In this document: positions 1 to 6,706 of the stretch, one piece after another
Numbering within the stretch: position 1 is the first letter of the stretch
How the letters are laid out: each line of letters starts with the position of its first letter
Assembly (NCBI GenBank): GCA_902797495.1
Contig: CADBTH010000053.1
Location: forward strand, 1-7,295
Source of the DNA: an uncultured Ruminococcus sp.
GTDB taxonomy: Bacteria; Bacillota; Clostridia; Oscillospirales; CAG-272
Length of the DNA stretch: 7,295 nucleotides
Reading direction: 5' to 3'
Program-made: the position numbers and the translations under genes
Notes under the pieces: model-generated
The model's input: the letters and a program-made list of their open reading frames with translations, nothing else
Told to the model about the DNA's origin: nothing
Database searches by the model: none

Positions 1-1
1 G

Positions 2-76
2 CACTCCGTATTCCATCTGTTCGTCGTTGCGGGATCCCTTTGCCACTTCGTTTGTATTTTCTTTTACGTAATATAA
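2..76 (+). CDS. trhA: C-terminal end of TrhA / hemolysin III family membrane protein (5' truncated by window edge)
   Basis: Reading frame 2 from the left edge gives 24 residues, HSVFHLFVVAGSLCHFVCIF then FYVI, followed by TAA at 74-76. This is the typical last transmembrane helix of the hemolysin III/TrhA (PAQR-like) family. The HxxxH pair (HSVFH) corresponds to the two conserved histidines of the final helix, which together with residues in earlier helices are thought to hold a metal ion. TrhA proteins act in the cytoplasmic membrane and are linked to membrane-fluidity homeostasis; the hemolysin name is historical. The rest of the gene lies outside the window, so its start, promoter and neighbours cannot be seen. 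The fragment is short, but the match to family sequences is characteristic. The hairpin at 81-102 lies five bases past the stop and probably ends this transcript too. Confidence 0.75.
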   Translation, partial: HSVFHLFVVAGSLCHFVCIFFYVI

Positions 77-102
77 AAACGGCGCAGCCTGTCGGCTGCG
101 CC
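75..102 (-). terminator. Intrinsic terminator between convergent genes
   Basis: A perfect 9-bp stem GGCGCAGCC / GGCTGCGCC (81-89 and 94-102) closes a 4-base loop. On the minus strand it is followed by GTTTTTATATT, a good U-tract, so it terminates the 118-804 gene 16 bases after its stop. On the plus strand the hairpin follows the trhA stop directly, but the downstream run is only TTGATCATATT. It may therefore work as a weaker terminator in that direction. Confidence 0.85.
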
Positions 103-117
103 TTGATCATATTCGTC

Positions 118-804
118 TTATTTAAGTCCCGCGTCGCGTTTCTTGAGGTTGATGACGTGGTTGATGTCGTCGATGACTTTGTCGACGTCAGCGCCGTAAG
201 ATACGGAGAGCTCAACTACCGCTTTACCGTCGTTGTCGATGATCTCGAAGACCTGATAGGTGATCTTTCTGTTCTTGGGAAGGGGCATTTCGCGTTCGGA
301 ATACTGAGCGCGGTCGAGAGTGGTGTAATCCCATGAGCCGCCGAAGATCGTGTCGTCCGCTTCGTCGATCAGCGAGAAGCGTCTGCCGTGGACGTAGAGC
401 TTTTTGTCCGTGTAGAATATCTGTATTCCGTTATACTTGCTCGTTCTGTTCTTTCCGTCGGCGCCGTGCTTGAAGTAAACGCCGTCCGAAATATAGTCGT
501 AGCCGTGGATCTTCGCGGGGTTGACTATCTTCAGAAAGTCCTTGTCGTATACTTCGAATCTGATCATGGCTCTTTCGTCAAGATCCTTGATCTTTTCGCT
601 GACCTGATAGTTGAGGTCGGACTCTTTAGCTCTGCCGCTCGTCGAAAGGATAAGGCAGGCGATACCGGCGATGATGAGCATGATACCGAGGTCCTTGATC
701 TCGAAAAGTGCGATGACTCCGAGAGCGAGAAGGACGAGACCGACTATAGAGAAAGGAGCGAGTCCCTTCTGTGCGAAATATTTATAATTCTTCTTGTTTT
801 CCAT
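118..804 (-). CDS. Two-helix membrane protein with a cytoplasmic domain, function unknown
   Basis: A 228-residue protein that I cannot assign to a named family. A short basic N-terminus (MENKKNYKYF) is followed by two hydrophobic segments at about residues 17-34 and 39-54, separated by a tight turn (EIKD). By the positive-inside rule both ends should be cytoplasmic, leaving about 170 residues in the cytoplasm. That part has alternating beta-like stretches (MIRFEVYDKDF, GIQIFYTDKKLYVHGRRFSL, ITYQVFEII, AVVELSVSY) and ends in an amphipathic helix (ADVDKVIDDINHVINLKKR). This resembles a membrane-tethered PH-like or other small beta-rich domain, but that is inference only. No catalytic motif, cysteine pair or lipobox was found. 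The ATG at 802-804 is preceded by GGAG 10 bases upstream (815-818) and a consensus promoter. The gene is monocistronic, with its own promoter and terminator. Confidence 0.85.
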   Translation of the reverse strand: MENKKNYKYFAQKGLAPFSIVGLVLLALGVIALFEIKDLGIMLIIAGIACLILSTSGRAKESDLNYQVSEKIKDLDERAMIRFEVYDKDFLKIVNPAKIHGYDYISDGVYFKHGADGKNRTSKYNGIQIFYTDKKLYVHGRRFSLIDEADDTIFGGSWDYTTLDRAQYSEREMPLPKNRKITYQVFEIIDNDGKAVVELSVSYGADVDKVIDDINHVINLKKRDAGLK

Positions 805-851
805 GTGACAGGTACTCCATATAAATATTCAACGTATTATTTAACATGATT

Positions 852-880
852 ATAATACCACACAAATCTATCCGTGTCAA
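852..880 (-). promoter_or_regulatory. Vegetative (sigma-A type) promoter of the 118-804 gene
   Basis: On the minus strand, TTGACA (875-880) is separated by 17 bases from TATTAT (852-857). A TG one base before the -10 makes it an extended -10. The expected transcription start is near 845, giving a leader of about 40 bases. The match is close to consensus, so strong basal activity is likely. Confidence 0.85.
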
Positions 881-928
881 CCGTTTGAAGATTTTTCAAC
901 GGTAAAAAAACGGTTAACAAACGGGTGG
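881..928 (-). promoter_or_regulatory. Phased ACCGTT repeats upstream of promoter, candidate activator (LytTR-like) site
   Basis: Directly upstream of the -35 box, AACGG occurs on the plus strand at 898, 909 and 920, exactly 11 bp apart, and as CCGTT at 881 and 944. Read on the minus strand, the outer copies are ACCGTTGAA and CCCGTTTGT, starting 22 bp apart. That resembles the LytTR recognition pattern ([TA][AC][CA]GTTN[AG][TG], direct repeats with a 12-13 bp spacer), each copy with one mismatch. The 881-902 stretch can also form an imperfect inverted repeat (CCGTTTGAA / TTCAACGG). No regulator gene is visible in the window. Confidence 0.35.
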
Positions 929-971
929 TACGACAGCAAAAGTCCGTTTTTTCATCATAGCGGCGCGAATT

Positions 972-1001
972 GAATAAAATGCGGCGCGGAGTGGAAAAAT
1001 A
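972..1001 (+). promoter_or_regulatory. Possible forespore (sigma-F/G type) promoter of the Asn/Gln-rich gene
   Basis: No good sigma-A promoter precedes the 1042 gene. GAATA (972-976) followed 16 bases later by GGAAAAATA (993-1001) resembles the B. subtilis sigma-F/sigma-G pattern as I remember it (GHATR at -35, GGHRARHTX at -10). The start would lie near 1008, about 23 bases before the ribosome binding site. The stretch is AT-rich and short motifs recur by chance, so this is tentative. Confidence 0.3.
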
Positions 1002-1041
1002 AGTCCGTACACAAGTACAAAACACGATCAAGGAGAACGAA

Positions 1042-1206
<165 letters not shown>

Positions 1207-1217
1207 AGGAACAGAGG

Positions 1218-1248
1218 CGCGGCGCGGGATACCCGCGCCGCGTTTTTT
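1218..1248 (+). terminator. Strong intrinsic terminator after the small gene
   Basis: An 11-bp all-GC stem, CGCGGCGCGGG / CCCGCGCCGCG (1218-1228 and 1232-1242), with the three-base loop ATA is followed by TTTTTT (1243-1248). On the minus strand the same hairpin follows the M16 protease stop by 11 bases but has no U-tract. It may therefore only stabilise the 3' end of that transcript. Confidence 0.95.
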
Positions 1249-1253
1249 GATTC

Positions 1254-4118
1254 TTATATTTCTATCGTTTCAAGTCCTTCTATGGGGTCGACGCCGGAAG
1301 AAGCGACGACGGACACCGTTCCGTCAGTCGCCATATGGCGGAGGACCGATGCGAAGCGGACAAGATCGTCCTTGCCCGTCGAGAGCATTTTCGCTCTTCT
1401 CCGTTTTCTTTCTTCGTAAGTGACTCCGGTCAGATAAAGAGCGTCCGCGCTGCTTCCCTGCGATCTCGGAGTCTGAAGAGGATCGCCCTCAGATATCGCC
1501 GAGATGATATATTTATCGATGCTGTCGCACCCGGACGCGAAGTCCTCGATAAACTTTGCGCATCCGTCGTAAACGCCGAGGCTCGACGCGGGAGACGGGT
1601 CGCGGTATGAATACGCGAAGAGTGTTCCGTTCGGAGCGACCGACATACCGGCTCCGTATGCGCCGCCGCGAACTCTGATCTCGTTCCAGAGATATTCGAG
1701 GGATATGATCTGCGCCGCGACGGAGAACGAGGGATCGTACGCGACGCCGGCTCTCGTCGAAAGATCGGCTTTGACCGCGTACGAGACCTGCGACGGTATC
1801 TTTACGGCAGTCTTTGCGGCGACTGACGACGCGTATTTTCCGTTTGCGGGCAGCGCCTTTCCGCTTCTGAGAGTCATCGCAAGAGGCGAGAGGTCATGCT
1901 CCTTCTCCGCGGTCAGAGAAAAGATGACGTTTTCTTTCGTGAAAGATTCTGTCGTCGCGCGGCGGATCAGGGTGAGCAGCTCGCCGTACCCGTCGTCGAA
2001 AGACGAGGTCAGCCTTTTGACCGTCTTCATCATCGATATTCCCCTGAACGCTTCGGATACCGCTCCGTCCGCACTGAGAGTAGCTCTCGCCGCGCTAAGA
2101 GCAGCCGTATGTCCCGCTCCGACTATGCGTTGTCTGTTAGACTCTTCTATCTGTTTGAGGATCTCGAGTATCCTTCCTTTTTCATCGAAAAGAGTTGAAG
2201 TAACGACTTCGGATACGATCTCTTGCGCCTTTCCGAAATTCTCTTCGAGAGCGCTCGCGGAGACTATGAGGCATGGAGTCGCGCTCTCCGTCTGCCCGTA
2301 TTCGCTGAAGGAATACGCGCTGACGGACAGGTCGCCGAGGTAAGTCTTTATCTCTCTCTGCAGCGAGGTCACGTCGTGCTTCTCCGTCGGAAGCTGGGTA
2401 TAGAGCGACGGGAGGACCGAAAGTACGCTGAGCTCGTCGAGGCTGAACTGAGTCAGCGGTGCGTAAACAGTAAAGTAAACTATACCGTTGGTTCTGATCT
2501 TGTGTATCAGAGTTTTCACTCCGCCTGAATCCCTGACCTCCGTGGGATAGTCCTTCGGGTCGGGCGATACTTCCGAAATAGGAAGGGTGGGGACGGTCGC
2601 GACCTGTTCGGGAGTGTCGGGCGTGTCCTGCCACAGTCTGAACGACTCGTCCTTCTCCGCATGAGCGGCTCTTCCCTCTTCGTCGAGTTTGCCGTAAGCG
2701 GCTTTTGCGATACCCGCCTCTTTTTCGGCGACTTCGGACGCGAGGGTGACGGACGCGTTCAGGTGAAGGGTCACGTAGTCTTCTTCGCTGCAGAAAACTT
2801 CATCGAGCAGGCGGCAGTAGTCCTCGCCGGTCATACTGCGGAGTTTTTCAAAAACGTCGTCCACGTCGAGATACATCATCGGATCTCCGCCGTAGAGCCA
2901 CGAATTGAGAGCGACGATATTTCTTACGAGTCCTTTGGGCTCGGGCATCTGCTTAAAGGAGAACTCGAACCTGTTGAGGCACGCCGTGATATCTTCTTCG
3001 GGTATGCCGGAATCCCTGACGGACGCGAGGGTTTCGAATATCAGTTTTCTGAGTACGTCCGCGTCGTCTCTCTTCATATTGCGGGCGACGATCGAAATAT
3101 ACGGCTGCCTGATCCCGTCCGAAACGTTTACTTCGACGTCCTCGGCAAGACCGGACGCGAGGATCGCACGCTTGAGAGGCGACTCGTTCGTCGAAGCGAG
3201 ATAATTTGCGAGGATGCTGACCGCGAAGATCTTCTCTCTCATCGTGTAGTCCGCAAATATTTTTGCGAGAGCTAAGATATCCTTCGCTCCTTCTTCGCTG
3301 TCGGAGCCGTAACGGTCCGTCTTTTCGGCGGACTTCGGCGTCTGCAGCTCAACGTCCCATTCGACCGGTATCGCCTCGAATCCGTCGAGGTAGGACTCGA
3401 TCAGCGAGAAAGTCTCCTCCTCGGGAATATCTCCGTCAAGGTAGAAATACGAGTTCGACGGATGATAGAATTTGCGGTACGTTTCAACGTATTTTTCATA
3501 AGTCAGCGAGGGAATGTCAAATGGCTCCCCTCCCGAATTGAAACCGTAACAGTTGTCCGGGAACAGAAGCGCGCCGAGTCCCTCTTCGAGTCTGTCGTCA
3601 GCCTCGCTCATCGCGCCTCTCATCTCGTTGAGAACGACTCCGTTGTAAGCGGGAACTCCGTCGGTCACTTCGAGACGGCGTCCCTCCTGGAGAAACACGT
3701 TCTCGTTTGTGAGAAGCGCCGGCGCGAAGACCGCGTCGAGATACACTCCCGCCAGATTGAGGTAATCCTTCGCGTTCCGGCTCGACACCGGATATACGGT
3801 CTTGTCGGGATAAGTCATCGCGTTGAGGAAAGTGTTCATCGAGCTTTTGAGAAGCTCAACGAACGGCTCCTTTACGGGATATTTATCCGAGCCGCACAGT
3901 ACGGAATGCTCGAGTATATGGAAAACTCCCGTACTGTCTTCGGGTATGGTTTTGAATGAAACGGAAAACAGTTTGTTTTCCTCGTCGTTTTTAGAATAGC
4001 AAAGACGGGCTCCCGTCACGTCGTGAGTCATTTCAATAAATACGCCGCCCGCGTTTTTATCTTCGCGTACTCTGTCGACCGTGAAGCCGTGGTACTTTGC
4101 GCCTACCTTAAAATCCAT
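1254..4118 (-). CDS. M16 family zinc metalloprotease, presequence protease (PreP/M16C) type
   Basis: A 954-residue single-chain M16 peptidase, the usual length for the PreP/M16C subfamily. These enzymes form two halves joined by a hinge that enclose and degrade unfolded peptides. The inverted zinc motif HILEH is at residues 67-71 (zinc ligands H67 and H71, catalytic base E70). The third ligand fits E165 in VVLNEMRGAMSE, 94 residues later, as in PreP. Conserved context is intact: CGSDKYPVKEPF, SSMNTFLNAMTYPDKTVYPV, YRKFYHPSNSYFYLDGD and NESPLKRAI. The C-terminal half carries RVRGGAYGAG (about 815-824), which supplies the Arg/Tyr pair that contacts substrate. The region between (about 480-720) corresponds to the M16C-associated domain. 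There is no signal peptide, so it should be cytosolic. AAAAGGA precedes the ATG by about 10 bases (4129-4136). It is the last gene of the operon, 52 bases after the MIF-like gene. In bacteria it probably clears short peptides; its real substrates are unknown. Confidence 0.95.
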   Translation of the reverse strand: MDFKVGAKYHGFTVDRVREDKNAGGVFIEMTHDVTGARLCYSKNDEENKLFSVSFKTIPEDSTGVFHILEHSVLCGSDKYPVKEPFVELLKSSMNTFLNAMTYPDKTVYPVSSRNAKDYLNLAGVYLDAVFAPALLTNENVFLQEGRRLEVTDGVPAYNGVVLNEMRGAMSEADDRLEEGLGALLFPDNCYGFNSGGEPFDIPSLTYEKYVETYRKFYHPSNSYFYLDGDIPEEETFSLIESYLDGFEAIPVEWDVELQTPKSAEKTDRYGSDSEEGAKDILALAKIFADYTMREKIFAVSILANYLASTNESPLKRAILASGLAEDVEVNVSDGIRQPYISIVARNMKRDDADVLRKLIFETLASVRDSGIPEEDITACLNRFEFSFKQMPEPKGLVRNIVALNSWLYGGDPMMYLDVDDVFEKLRSMTGEDYCRLLDEVFCSEEDYVTLHLNASVTLASEVAEKEAGIAKAAYGKLDEEGRAAHAEKDESFRLWQDTPDTPEQVATVPTLPISEVSPDPKDYPTEVRDSGGVKTLIHKIRTNGIVYFTVYAPLTQFSLDELSVLSVLPSLYTQLPTEKHDVTSLQREIKTYLGDLSVSAYSFSEYGQTESATPCLIVSASALEENFGKAQEIVSEVVTSTLFDEKGRILEILKQIEESNRQRIVGAGHTAALSAARATLSADGAVSEAFRGISMMKTVKRLTSSFDDGYGELLTLIRRATTESFTKENVIFSLTAEKEHDLSPLAMTLRSGKALPANGKYASSVAAKTAVKIPSQVSYAVKADLSTRAGVAYDPSFSVAAQIISLEYLWNEIRVRGGAYGAGMSVAPNGTLFAYSYRDPSPASSLGVYDGCAKFIEDFASGCDSIDKYIISAISEGDPLQTPRSQGSSADALYLTGVTYEERKRRRAKMLSTGKDDLVRFASVLRHMATDGTVSVVASSGVDPIEGLETIEI

Positions 4119-4148
4119 TTTCGATCTGTCCTTTTTCGGTTATTAATC

Positions 4149-4164
4149 CGCCGTTACTGCGGCG
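4149..4164 (-). other. Small stem-loop between the MIF-like and M16 genes
   Basis: CGCCG / CGGCG (4149-4153 and 4160-4164) can form a 5-bp stem with a 6-base loop in the 52-base gap. It has no U-tract, so termination is unlikely. It could be an RNA processing or stabilising element, or chance. Confidence 0.25.
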
Positions 4165-4170
4165 TTGATA

Positions 4171-4515
4171 TCAAAAGTTTGAGCCGTTCCAGCCCCACTT
4201 GTCGTGTTCGCTGTACGCGACGTATACTCTGTCGGGAGATATGCCGAGCTCTGACGACAGGATATCCGTGATCCTTTCCGTCACCTTCGACGAGTCGCGG
4301 TCGGAAACGGAACCGAACACTGCCACCGACACCATGGCGGAGTCGGCGGAATCGTCTCCGCGGAACCAGATCTTCTTTTCAGGCTCGATACCGACCATCA
4401 GCCACTCCTCGCTTTTCCCGGGAATGAGAGAGATCGCTTTTCCGAGCTCAGTCTTGATTGTCTCACTTTTTTCGTCGGATATCGAAGAAGTCGTTTTTAC
4501 GTTGATATAAGGCAT
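4171..4515 (-). CDS. MIF / D-dopachrome tautomerase family protein
   Basis: A 114-residue protein that aligns end to end with macrophage migration inhibitory factor, a trimeric tautomerase-fold protein. Proline follows the initiator Met (MPYINV); after Met removal it becomes the catalytic N-terminal Pro1. The second active-site residue, Lys32 of human MIF, matches K34 in PGKSEEWLMV. The family's C-terminal signature is clear: ISPDRVYVAY matches ISPDRVYINY of human MIF, and GWNGSNF matches GWNNSTF. Tyr95 is kept, but Asn97 is Ala here, and the CxxC of human MIF (oxidoreductase motif) is absent (SAMV region). The likely activity is keto-enol tautomerisation of a small unknown substrate. There is no signal peptide, so it is predicted to be cytosolic. 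The start is fixed by AAAGGAG (4523-4529), 7 bases upstream of ATG. It is co-transcribed, beginning 18 bases after the lipoprotein stop. Bacterial MIF homologues are known but uncommon, and their role is unsettled. Confidence 0.9.
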   Translation of the reverse strand: MPYINVKTTSSISDEKSETIKTELGKAISLIPGKSEEWLMVGIEPEKKIWFRGDDSADSAMVSVAVFGSVSDRDSSKVTERITDILSSELGISPDRVYVAYSEHDKWGWNGSNF

Positions 4516-4533
4516 GATAATTCTCCTTTCCGA

Positions 4534-5415
4534 TCAATAACACGGATTGTTTATAATGTAGTTCATAACTACCCCGAATCCCTCAACGGACATATGGAGT
4601 CCGTCGCCGTTCTGCCACGCCTCGGGACGGTATCCCGTCGAGTCGACGAGGACGGACGCGGAGTTGATGCAAGGAAGTCCGCGCTCCGCGGCGAGCTGCT
4701 GTATCCAAAGGTTTCCGTTCGAGATCTTCGTGTTGTCGATACCGGTCGCAGTGTTGTAGGAAGCGGCGAGAGGATACATCGTCTGCAGAGCAATCTTGGT
4801 AGACGGCGAGGCGGCTTTGATGACGTCGATGAGTGCGCCGTAATCCTGCTTGAAGCTCGCCTCGTCCATGAACGATATGCCGTTCACGCCGAGCGTGATG
4901 ACAAGGATGTCGGGATGGCGCATGGCGCACAGGTCGCCTACGGTATATTCGCCGCCCGTCACGGGGTCGACGATATAGTCGACAGTCGCTCTGAAGAGGG
5001 AAAGAGTTCCGCTCTTAGGAGTCCAGACCTGGTTGTCGCCGACGATCCCGTAATATTTAAGTCCGTAAGTCGTAGAGTCCCCGAGGAACGTCATGCGGCT
5101 GATGAGAGGATCGGACGAATAAACGCCGTCGTTCGAAGGAGCCGGAGTCGTCACGGGCGCAGTCTCGGTCGCGCTCTCTGCGGCGGACGACTCTTCATCG
5201 GTCTGCGGAGCTTCGGTATCGTGAGATGACTCCGCAGCCGAGCTCTCGATCGGGTCGAAGCCTATACTTTCCGCAGGCGCGGTCAGGACGGTATCGGGAA
5301 GCGACGCCTCGGGGCTCTCCGTGCCGTCGCCGGTCACTTTTACTTTTCTGTCCGCGCAGGAAACCAATGACGCACAGATCAAAAGAGCTGTCAATACGCA
5401 CAGGATCTTTTTCAT
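4534..5415 (-). CDS. Secreted SGNH/GDSL-family hydrolase lipoprotein
   Basis: A 293-residue protein with a lipoprotein signal peptide: basic MKK, hydrophobic core, and lipobox SLVSC with the modified cysteine at residue 20. It should be anchored on the outer face of the membrane. Residues 21-100 are a Ser/Thr/Glu/Pro-rich disordered linker (ESPEASLPD, ESSAAESATETAPVTTPAP). The catalytic domain follows: block I TFLGDSTTYG with nucleophile S114, block III ITLGVNGI with oxyanion Asn N178, and block V DGLHMSVEG with Asp271 and His274. This is a complete SGNH catalytic set. Such enzymes remove acyl or acetyl esters from glycans, lipids or cell-wall polymers; the substrate cannot be read from sequence. 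The Ser in GDST rather than GDSL is common. The ATG at 5413-5415 follows AAGAGG by 8 bases. It is the first gene of the operon with the MIF-like and M16 genes and has a near-consensus promoter. Confidence 0.92.
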   Translation of the reverse strand: MKKILCVLTALLICASLVSCADRKVKVTGDGTESPEASLPDTVLTAPAESIGFDPIESSAAESSHDTEAPQTDEESSAAESATETAPVTTPAPSNDGVYSSDPLISRMTFLGDSTTYGLKYYGIVGDNQVWTPKSGTLSLFRATVDYIVDPVTGGEYTVGDLCAMRHPDILVITLGVNGISFMDEASFKQDYGALIDVIKAASPSTKIALQTMYPLAASYNTATGIDNTKISNGNLWIQQLAAERGLPCINSASVLVDSTGYRPEAWQNGDGLHMSVEGFGVVMNYIINNPCY

Positions 5416-5440
5416 AAACGAAACCTCTTAATAATTAATA

Positions 5441-5454
5441 AACAATATATTGTT
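5441..5454. promoter_or_regulatory. Perfect 14-bp palindrome over the lipoprotein operon start site, candidate operator
   Basis: AACAATATATTGTT is its own reverse complement. It lies directly next to the -10 box (5455-5460) and spans the expected transcription start (about 5448), where a bound repressor would block RNA polymerase. It could instead form a short hairpin at the 5' end of the transcript. It is AT-only apart from one C and one G, so chance is possible. Confidence 0.4.
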
Positions 5455-5483
5455 ATTGTACATCATACAAAATAACGTGTCAA
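5455..5483 (-). promoter_or_regulatory. Vegetative promoter of the SGNH-MIF-M16 operon
   Basis: On the minus strand, TTGACA (5478-5483), a 17-base spacer and TACAAT (5455-5460). The predicted start is near 5448, leaving a leader of about 33 bases before the ATG at 5415. No other clear promoter lies between the three genes. Confidence 0.85.
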
Positions 5484-5502
5484 GGAGATAGAAAAAAATA
5501 CT

Positions 5503-5540
5503 TAAAAAAGACCGGGGCTTCAGTTTTACCGAAGTCCCGG
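5503..5540 (-). terminator. Intrinsic terminator of the cation exchanger
   Basis: On the minus strand, CCGGGACTTC (5540-5531) pairs with GAAGCCCCGG (5521-5512), with one A-C mismatch and a 9-base loop. It is followed by TCTTTTTTAA. It lies about 30 bases after the exchanger stop and separates this transcript from the lipoprotein operon promoter just downstream. Confidence 0.9.
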
Positions 5541-5570
5541 CGTATCTTAGTGTCTTCCGATCGCAGACGT

Positions 5571-6611
5571 TTATACGGCTATCACTCCGAAGCACATGAG
5601 GAGAATATAGGCAAGGTAGATGCCGAGAAGAGTGAATCCCTGCCAGCGGTGGAATTTTCCGGTTATGAGCATCGGAACGAGAGCGACGGTGCCGCAGACG
5701 AGCATAAGAGGTATATCTATCAGGATGGAGCTCATATTGTCGGCGACGAGCACACCGCCCTTTGAGATAGCGGCGCACACGGGGAGGATCAGCGCAATAT
5801 CTATGACGTTAGCGCCGATAATGTTGCCGAAGGAAAGCTCATGCTGTTTCTTGACGATCGCGGTGATCATCGTCACAAGCTCCGGAAGCGACGTTCCTAT
5901 CGCGATAACCGTCACGGCGACGATCCTCTCGGGAACTCCGAGCTGGGAGGCGAGCGCGACGCCGTTGTCGGAAAGAAGATCTGCTCCGATGACTATACCT
6001 GCGACCCCGCCGACGAACTTCAGAACGTTTACTATTACCTCTTTTTTCCCGGAGATAACGTGCCTCTCTTCCGCGTTGCGGGCTTTTTCGAGTTTGTGCT
6101 CGGTCACGGCGCGCTTTACGTTGTCGAACATAAACACGGCGAATACGAGAACGAGTATCAGCGACGGTACGACGCGAAGCTTTCCGCTCATGGTAAGAAG
6201 GAACAGGAGCGCGCCGCCGAGAAGCATCAGAACGGATTTGACAAGGTAGTCTTTACGTTTTACTTTTCCGGACATAAAAATGAGTCCGATCGCCATAATG
6301 AGACCGATGTTCGCAGTAACGCTGCCTACGGCGTTTCCGATAGAAGTTGAAATATTTCCTTCAGCCGTAGCGAAAGAGGAAACGAGCAGCTCCGGCAAAG
6401 TCGTCGCGAAGCTGACGACCGTTGCGCCGACGATGAGCTTCGGGATTCCCGACACCTCGGCGATCCACGCCGCTGAGTCGACGAACCAGTCTCCCCCCTT
6501 TATAATGAGAACGAGTCCCGCGAGAAGAAGAAGTATCGTCGGAAGCATCGACAGATTTTCAACTTCCGCCCACGATTCGATCCACGATCTTATCATACCT
6601 ACCTGCACCAT
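5571..6611 (-). CDS. CaCA-family cation exchanger (YrbG-like), probably a Mn2+/Ca2+ exporter
   Basis: A 346-residue membrane protein of the Ca2+:cation antiporter family, with about ten hydrophobic helices in two inverted halves. Alpha-repeat 1 (about 60-104) has SFATTLPELL with ion-binding E74 and GNAVGSVTAN with S97 and N101. Alpha-repeat 2 (about 230-275) has IAIGTSLPELV with E244 and GNIIGANVID with D271. Compared with the archaeal NCX_Mj, both key glutamates and the Asn/Asp pair are kept. The Ser236 position (a Na+ ligand) is Ala267, which may alter the coupling ion. A charged cytoplasmic loop (about 163-192) joins the halves. The start at 6611 is chosen because AAGGAG (6621-6626) lies 9 bases upstream. 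The frame stays open further up, but that stretch is the structured leader. Control by a yybP-ykoY type riboswitch points to Mn2+ export to relieve excess; Ca2+ transport remains possible. It is monocistronic, with its own terminator. Confidence 0.93.
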   Translation of the reverse strand: MVQVGMIRSWIESWAEVENLSMLPTILLLLAGLVLIIKGGDWFVDSAAWIAEVSGIPKLIVGATVVSFATTLPELLVSSFATAEGNISTSIGNAVGSVTANIGLIMAIGLIFMSGKVKRKDYLVKSVLMLLGGALLFLLTMSGKLRVVPSLILVLVFAVFMFDNVKRAVTEHKLEKARNAEERHVISGKKEVIVNVLKFVGGVAGIVIGADLLSDNGVALASQLGVPERIVAVTVIAIGTSLPELVTMITAIVKKQHELSFGNIIGANVIDIALILPVCAAISKGGVLVADNMSSILIDIPLMLVCGTVALVPMLITGKFHRWQGFTLLGIYLAYILLMCFGVIAV

Positions 6612-6639
6612 AAGATTTCTCTCCTTATAACACATAAAC

Positions 6640-6664
6640 AAAAAATCCGTACTTTGCGTACGGA
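6640..6664 (-). terminator. Riboswitch-controlled intrinsic terminator in the exchanger leader
   Basis: On the minus strand, UCCGUAC (6664-6658), loop GCAAA and GUACGGA (6652-6646) form a perfect 7-bp stem followed directly by UUUUUU (6645-6640). It lies 14 bases before the ribosome binding site. Its 5' arm and loop are also the 3' arm of the antiterminator, so the two structures cannot coexist. Confidence 0.9.
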
Positions 6665-6706
6665 CATAAAAACAACTCACGTACGCAAAAAAATTGCACA
6701 CATGAG
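6653..6706 (-). promoter_or_regulatory. Antiterminator and anti-P1 switching helices
   Basis: Two alternative helices share one strand. Antiterminator: UUUGCGUACG (6689-6680) pairs perfectly with CGUACGCAAA (6662-6653), 10 bp, destroying the terminator. Anti-P1 hairpin: CUCAUGUGUGCAA (6706-6694) pairs over 13 bp (three G-U) with UUGCGUACGUGAG (6688-6676) around a UUUUU loop. The anti-P1 hairpin uses the 3' strand of aptamer helix P1 and also locks up the antiterminator arm. Ligand-stabilised P1 should therefore free the antiterminator and allow read-through. Confidence 0.8.

Noticed and set aside
1..46. Minus-strand GTG start reading VAKGSRNDEQMEYGV toward the left edge
   Set aside because: It has no ribosome binding site, and the plus strand here clearly encodes the TrhA C-terminus.
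388..849. Plus-strand 153-codon open frame
   Set aside because: It is antisense to the two-helix membrane protein, has no start signals and runs through that gene's promoter.
953..959. CATCATA as a sigma-G -10 element
   Set aside because: No acceptable -35 sequence lies at the right distance; the GAATA/GGAAAAATA pair further down fits better and is nearer the gene.
960..988. Direct repeat GCGGCGCG (960-967 and 981-988) similar to the terminator stem sequence at 1218-1242
   Set aside because: Short GC-only words recur easily here; no structure or placement makes it more than chance.
837..1031. Minus-strand 64-codon open frame
   Set aside because: It covers the promoter and repeats of the 118-804 gene, has no ribosome binding site and an implausible composition.
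1335..3959. Several long plus-strand open frames (for example 1705-2343, 2661-3275, 3462-3959)
   Set aside because: They lie antisense to the M16 protease, which has intact family motifs throughout. They have no ribosome binding sites and encode no recognisable protein.
4594..5229. Plus-strand 211-codon open frame
   Set aside because: It is a shadow of the SGNH lipoprotein, whose catalytic blocks and lipobox are all in the minus-strand frame.
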